DNA from: an uncultured Erysipelotrichaceae bacterium | GTDB lineage: Bacteria; Bacillota_I; Bacilli_A; Erysipelotrichales; Coprobacillaceae | Assembly: GCA_910588075.1 (NCBI GenBank) | Contig: CAJUOS010000001.1 | Location: 62,001-126,000 of the forward strand | Direction of reading: 5' to 3' | DNA length: 64,000 nt | Shown here: in pieces, positions 61,253-64,000 of the stretch | How positions within the stretch are numbered: the first letter of the stretch is position 1 | How the letters are laid out: each line of letters begins with the position of its first letter | The notes under the pieces: generated by a model | What the model saw: the letters and a program-made list of their open reading frames with translations, nothing else | The model's database searches: none | What the model was told of the DNA's origin: nothing | Translations under genes and position numbers: made by a program

Positions 61253-61699
61253 TTAAGCTGCTGGTGTAAATGTTGGTTTTCCATTAGACATGACACTGAA
61301 TTCAAGTGCTCCAACATTTGTAGAATCTCCACCACCCACATTTGTTACATTGACAATACAATTAAATGTAACCTTTGCTCCTGATGGAAATTCCCATTCA
61401 AAGACTGTTTCAACACTTTGACCAGTCTTAAATACAAGATTAGCAACATAATCATTTCCTTCATCTCCAACATTTCTTTTACCAGATAAGTCTATAGAAA
61501 ATCCTTTTCCTGTCATTAATCTACGGATCCATCCTTCTGTATCCATTGGAGTCCACTCTTCAACACCATTGTCAAATGATGGCGAAAAAGTTTCAAGATC
61601 TGCAATCATTTTCATACCAGTTTCTTTATTTGAAGATAATCCTTCAGTTCCAATTTTAAATTTGTTGTTAAATACTGGATAAACTCCTGTATAACTCAT
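61253..61699 (-). CDS. Major tail tube protein
   Basis: The 148-residue beta-rich protein (MIADLETFSPSFDNGVEEW, GKGFSIDLSGKRNVGDEGND, TFNCIVNVTNVGGGDSTNV) has the size and pattern of siphovirus major tail proteins. Its place upstream of the chaperone and after the tail terminator is standard. A strong AAAGGAGG and a terminator directly after it fit the need for high dose. Confidence 0.85.
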   Translation of the reverse strand: MSYTGVYPVFNNKFKIGTEGLSSNKETGMKMIADLETFSPSFDNGVEEWTPMDTEGWIRRLMTGKGFSIDLSGKRNVGDEGNDYVANLVFKTGQSVETVFEWEFPSGAKVTFNCIVNVTNVGGGDSTNVGALEFSVMSNGKPTFTPAA

Positions 61700-61702
61700 A
61701 AA

Positions 61703-62113
61703 CTAATCCTCCTTTTCTCTTTTATAATAAATTTCAAACTCTATAACATATTCACAAATACCTTTATCATCTCTACCTACATCTATAGCTTCATTGTTAA
61801 GCATTCCAATGAAATATACTTTATGCTCTCCTATTTTTTTTGGTTTACTGTTCATAATATCCTCAAATAATTGGTTTGCAACTTCTTCAGTTTCATCACT
61901 TGCATAATTATAATGTACAAGAAGACTGATTTTTTTGGCATTATATGAACTATTTTCAATCCCACCTATGGCCATAATAAGACGATTATCTCTTTTTAAG
62001 TTATAAACACCTAAGGACTTGTCCTTTTTCTTATCAAGAAATCCTATGTAGTAGTGATCAAATTTGATTTCTAAAGTTTTTAACCAGTTATTCACATCTT
62101 TTAAATGAATCAT
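61703..62113 (-). CDS. Tail terminator / minor capsid 3-type protein
   Basis: The 136-residue protein (MIHLKDVNNWLKTLEI, YYIGFLDKKKDKSLGVYNL) is a Minor_capsid_3-type protein, equivalent to tail terminators that cap the tail tube and join it to the head. AGGAGG precedes the ATG. It is joined closely to the connector gene upstream and the tube gene downstream. Confidence 0.75.
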   Translation of the reverse strand: MIHLKDVNNWLKTLEIKFDHYYIGFLDKKKDKSLGVYNLKRDNRLIMAIGGIENSSYNAKKISLLVHYNYASDETEEVANQLFEDIMNSKPKKIGEHKVYFIGMLNNEAIDVGRDDKGICEYVIEFEIYYKREKED

Positions 62114-62530
62114 TTAAAATCCTCCTATTTTTTTTAGAAAATATTCATAAGCAGTTTTAACTTCTTTAGCATACTTTCCTTTTTCGCTCCAGTCTTCAAG
62201 CCACTTTCCTTTTGCGTTTGGATTATCTACTTTTCTGAAATTATATTCAGGATGAAAATATAATCTTCTTGCATACGAAGTGTTAAAGTTTATAGAAACC
62301 TTACCTTGAGAAGCTTGTTTTTTATTGACATAGCCACTCTCTTGTAATGTTCCACCTTGATGAGTTTTTCCACCATGCTCGAATGAATCTCCAAAAGGTA
62401 CAACTTGTTTTTCAATAATCTCTCCAAGAACATAGTCACCAGTCATTTCCAAAGCTGTTGCTGCTGCTTTTGTGATTTTATTTATGGCACTTTGATTCAG
62501 TACCACTCTAGAATTAATAGATTTCATCAT
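62114..62530 (-). CDS. Head-tail connector, minor capsid 2 (gp10-like)
   Basis: The 138-residue protein has TGDYVLGEIIEKQVVPF, GGKTHQGGTLQESGYV and SYARRLYFHPEYNF, the pattern of Minor_capsid_2/HK97 gp10-like connector proteins. Two adjacent ATGs are possible starts; both follow GGAG. It overlaps the upstream gene at the stop (TGATG). Confidence 0.78.
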   Translation of the reverse strand: MMKSINSRVVLNQSAINKITKAAATALEMTGDYVLGEIIEKQVVPFGDSFEHGGKTHQGGTLQESGYVNKKQASQGKVSINFNTSYARRLYFHPEYNFRKVDNPNAKGKWLEDWSEKGKYAKEVKTAYEYFLKKIGGF

Positions 62531-62868
62531 CTAAGCTCCAATTGGATATAATTGACTGTTCCATCAGGATTACGTGCTTTTGTCCCTAGAACAAGCTCTC
62601 TGTCCATTCCTAGAACATGTACCATTCCTTTAGGAATAACATTCATATCTGGAACTATGTCTTCAGGTATTAAACATATCCCTGTGATTTCTACAAGAAC
62701 TTTATCAGAGGTCCATACTCTTTTGGCTTTATCCTGGTAATTACATTTTCCTTTCCACTCCAGCAATGTTTTAGGTGTTCCATTCTCATTGAGTTCTTCA
62801 CTTTCTATAATCACTTTTATATCAGTATTACAAAATTGTGGAAGAATAAGCTGTGGCCATCTAGTCAT
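62527..62868 (-). CDS. Minor capsid 1-type connector protein
   Basis: The 113-residue protein (MTRWPQLILPQFCNTDIKV, KGKCNYQDKAKRVWTSDKVLVEITG) is of the Minor_capsid_1 type, in the position of the stopper or connector. AGGAG precedes the chosen ATG at 62866-62868; the longer frame extends into the upstream gene without support. It overlaps the upstream adaptor by 8 bp. Confidence 0.75.
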   Translation of the reverse strand: MTRWPQLILPQFCNTDIKVIIESEELNENGTPKTLLEWKGKCNYQDKAKRVWTSDKVLVEITGICLIPEDIVPDMNVIPKGMVHVLGMDRELVLGTKARNPDGTVNYIQLELR

Positions 62869-63250
62869 AATAAAGACTCCTGCAACATAAACCTGTTGAA
62901 CAAAGCCTCTCATAAAGGCTTCTGTCAATAGCTACACCATTTTCAACATAGATATTCCAGCTATTACCAAAGCTCATATTAACTCCATTGATTGCATAAC
63001 TAGATAGATAGGTTTTTAACATAGTTTCATTTTCATAAAGAAAGGAAGCATGTTCACAACACACTTCCTTAATAACTTCTTTTTGATAATCAGTTAAGTT
63101 ATCAAATCCTTTATCAACTATTCTATTGTAAGTCAACACATCAATATCTCTTGATGCATTTTTAAGGTATCTGCTTAATTTTTCTTCATCAATATCAGTA
63201 CCCTCATACTCTTTTGCATAATAGGTACTATCAGCATATGGCTGATACAT
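62861..63250 (-). CDS. Phage head-tail adaptor (gp6-like)
   Basis: The 129-residue mostly helical protein (LSRYLKNASRDIDVLTYNRI, FDNLTDYQKEVIKEVCCEHASF) has the Gp6-like head-tail connector pattern, forming the ring under the portal. The start MYQPYADS follows AGGTGAT. It lies 9 bp after the upstream gene. Confidence 0.78.
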   Translation of the reverse strand: MYQPYADSTYYAKEYEGTDIDEEKLSRYLKNASRDIDVLTYNRIVDKGFDNLTDYQKEVIKEVCCEHASFLYENETMLKTYLSSYAINGVNMSFGNSWNIYVENGVAIDRSLYERLCSTGLCCRSLYYD

Positions 63251-63259
63251 AAGTATCAC

Positions 63260-63607
63260 CTACATTTCTTTTTCTGCTTCTAAGATTTTTTCAAGAATGC
63301 CCTTTGCCGAAGTAGATGCTCCAACATCTACACCTCTAACTTCAGCATATCCTTTTAATAAATCCATAACATTATCAGCAGTTTGCTGTTTATGAGAATT
63401 TAACTCATCAATTTCTTTTTGTAACAAATCAATTTTTTTATCTTTCTCATTTAACTTTTTCAAATGTTCATTATATTTGATAGTTTTTAATGGTGTGTAT
63501 TCAATTGGATTCCCATTGTCATCATAGATATCAAATCCTTGATCTAAATATGTTTGTTTAGATGCCTCATTGATATCATACACCTTGTTCTCTTTTCTTG
63601 CTTTCAT
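63260..63607 (-). CDS. Phage protein of unknown function with coiled coil
   Basis: The 115-residue protein begins with a short lysine-rich region (KENKVYDINEASKQTYLDQGFDIYDD), then a long charged coiled coil (about residues 48-82, KIDLLQKEIDELNSHKQQ) and a C-terminal helix. Such proteins sit after capsid genes in many siphoviruses; the role is unknown. GGTGAATAAGA provides an RBS overlapping the capsid gene end. Confidence 0.65.
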   Translation of the reverse strand: MKARKENKVYDINEASKQTYLDQGFDIYDDNGNPIEYTPLKTIKYNEHLKKLNEKDKKIDLLQKEIDELNSHKQQTADNVMDLLKGYAEVRGVDVGASTSAKGILEKILEAEKEM

Positions 63608-63609
63608 TC

Positions 63610-64000
63610 TTATTCACCTGCTTCCACATTCATATAACATCCATATTTCAATAATTCATCTAAACCAAATGTACCATTGAAACGTCTATTTTGATATAAG
63701 TAATTATCAGCAGTTCTTGAATCACTACCAGGAGCAAACATATGAATGTATGAATATTTAACTCTTGATACTTGTGCTTCTGGATCAACAATAATATAGT
63801 TAATTTGCTTACCAGTTGAATCAACTGCATATCCCTCTGTGAAGTTATAAGCAGTATGTAATCTTTCAGAAGGTACAGTCACGATTTCATCAAAATCTTC
63901 CATTGTAGTGATACGTCTATCTAGAGCATTACCTTTTGATGCATCTAGAGTTCTTTGAATACCCTCAGCATTCTTTAACAACTTCTTATATGAAGATGTA
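63610..64000 (-). CDS. Major capsid protein, 5' end outside the window
   Basis: The last about 130 codons of a capsid protein are visible (TTMEDFDEIVTVPSERLHTAYNF, IIVDPEAQVSRVKYSYIHMF). The frame is open to the window edge, so the start is beyond 64000; the internal TTG at 63981 is not a start. The order capsid, coiled-coil protein, connectors, tail is normal for siphoviruses. HK97-fold is expected but only the C-terminal part is seen. Confidence 0.7.
   Translation of the reverse strand, partial: TSSYKKLLKNAEGIQRTLDASKGNALDRRITTMEDFDEIVTVPSERLHTAYNFTEGYAVDSTGKQINYIIVDPEAQVSRVKYSYIHMFAPGSDSRTADNYLYQNRRFNGTFGLDELLKYGCYMNVEAGE

Larger units (their letters stand above)
50040..64000. mobile_element. 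Siphovirus-type prophage, partial (one end in window)
   Basis: From about 63.98 kb down to 52.1 kb a continuous minus-strand run encodes capsid, connectors, tail tube, frameshifted chaperone, tape measure, hub, spike, holin and amidase: the late block of a temperate siphovirus. A cargo ATPase gene and a small plus-strand unit occupy the distal end, then tandem 11-bp repeats and a host terminator mark the likely attachment end (about 50.04-50.15 kb). Integrase, terminase and early genes lie beyond the right edge. The exact att core is not determined. Confidence 0.85.

Noticed and set aside
63610..63981. TTG at 63981 as the start of the capsid gene
   Set aside because: The frame is open to the window edge, the codon has no RBS and the product would be far too short for a capsid protein.

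Overview
The window is AT-rich Bacillota DNA (roughly 30% GC by eye). Several gene sets point to an anaerobic, endospore-forming, fermentative bacterium: an [FeFe]-hydrogenase-associated cluster, dipicolinate synthase genes (dpaA, dpaB and a dedicated dapA), the spore regulator gene gerE, gerM, and many Fe-S proteins. The gene content and the AT bias resemble Erysipelotrichia (Coprobacillaceae-like). That placement is inference; no rRNA is present to confirm it.

Layout. 1-4206 (minus) is the upstream part of a hydrogenase operon: a NuoE-like subunit, two GHKL ATPases, two DRTGG proteins, an [FeFe]-hydrogenase-like Fe-S protein, a PHP phosphoesterase and a [2Fe-2S] protein cut by the left edge. 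Most junctions are ATGA overlaps. 4365-13571 (minus) holds transketolase, a DUF896 protein, a probable 6S RNA with its own promoter, the YfmF/YfmH M16 pair, FtsK/SpoIIIE and an RNase J paralogue with a degraded metal site. 13692-16284 is the dipicolinate operon and a small unknown gene. 16368-21154 (plus) holds a membrane protein, a GH32 hydrolase, tRNA-Arg (minus) and a Ca2+-type P-ATPase. 21205-25006 (minus) is a gerE / VanY-like / racE / gerM / yfcE neighbourhood that parallels the Bacillus gerE-racE-gerM region. 25051-34296 holds uvrC, mutS2, cvpA, a degenerate RNase HIII gene, comEB, rluD, lspA, yqfA and a DUF1836 gene. 34325-47596 holds a membrane MutS-like protein, uppP, a GNAT pseudogene, a ferredoxin, rlmD, pepD, a MATE exporter, a pseudouridine synthase overlapping a ParB-like gene, an RpiR-type regulator, a tryptophan-type ABC transporter under a T-box, and a prepilin peptidase. 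47720-50028 (plus) is a second MATE gene behind a strong promoter and a leader terminator hairpin, followed by an ArsP-like membrane protein.

From about 50.05 kb to the right edge lies one end of a siphovirus-type prophage, transcribed on the minus strand: capsid (cut by the edge), connectors, tail tube, a frameshifted tail assembly chaperone, tape measure, tail hub, S74 tail spike, holin and amidase. Beyond the lysis genes, next to the inferred attachment end, sits a separately promoted 517-residue P-loop ATPase (Sll1717-like) with a duplicated 14-bp operator-like repeat. Facing it is a short promoter-to-terminator unit that can encode a 30-residue hydrophobic peptide. This cargo slot is the best candidate for an undescribed (possibly defence) function. 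Three proteins outside the prophage keep a recognisable fold but have lost catalytic residues: RNase J, RNase HIII and the VanY-like protein.
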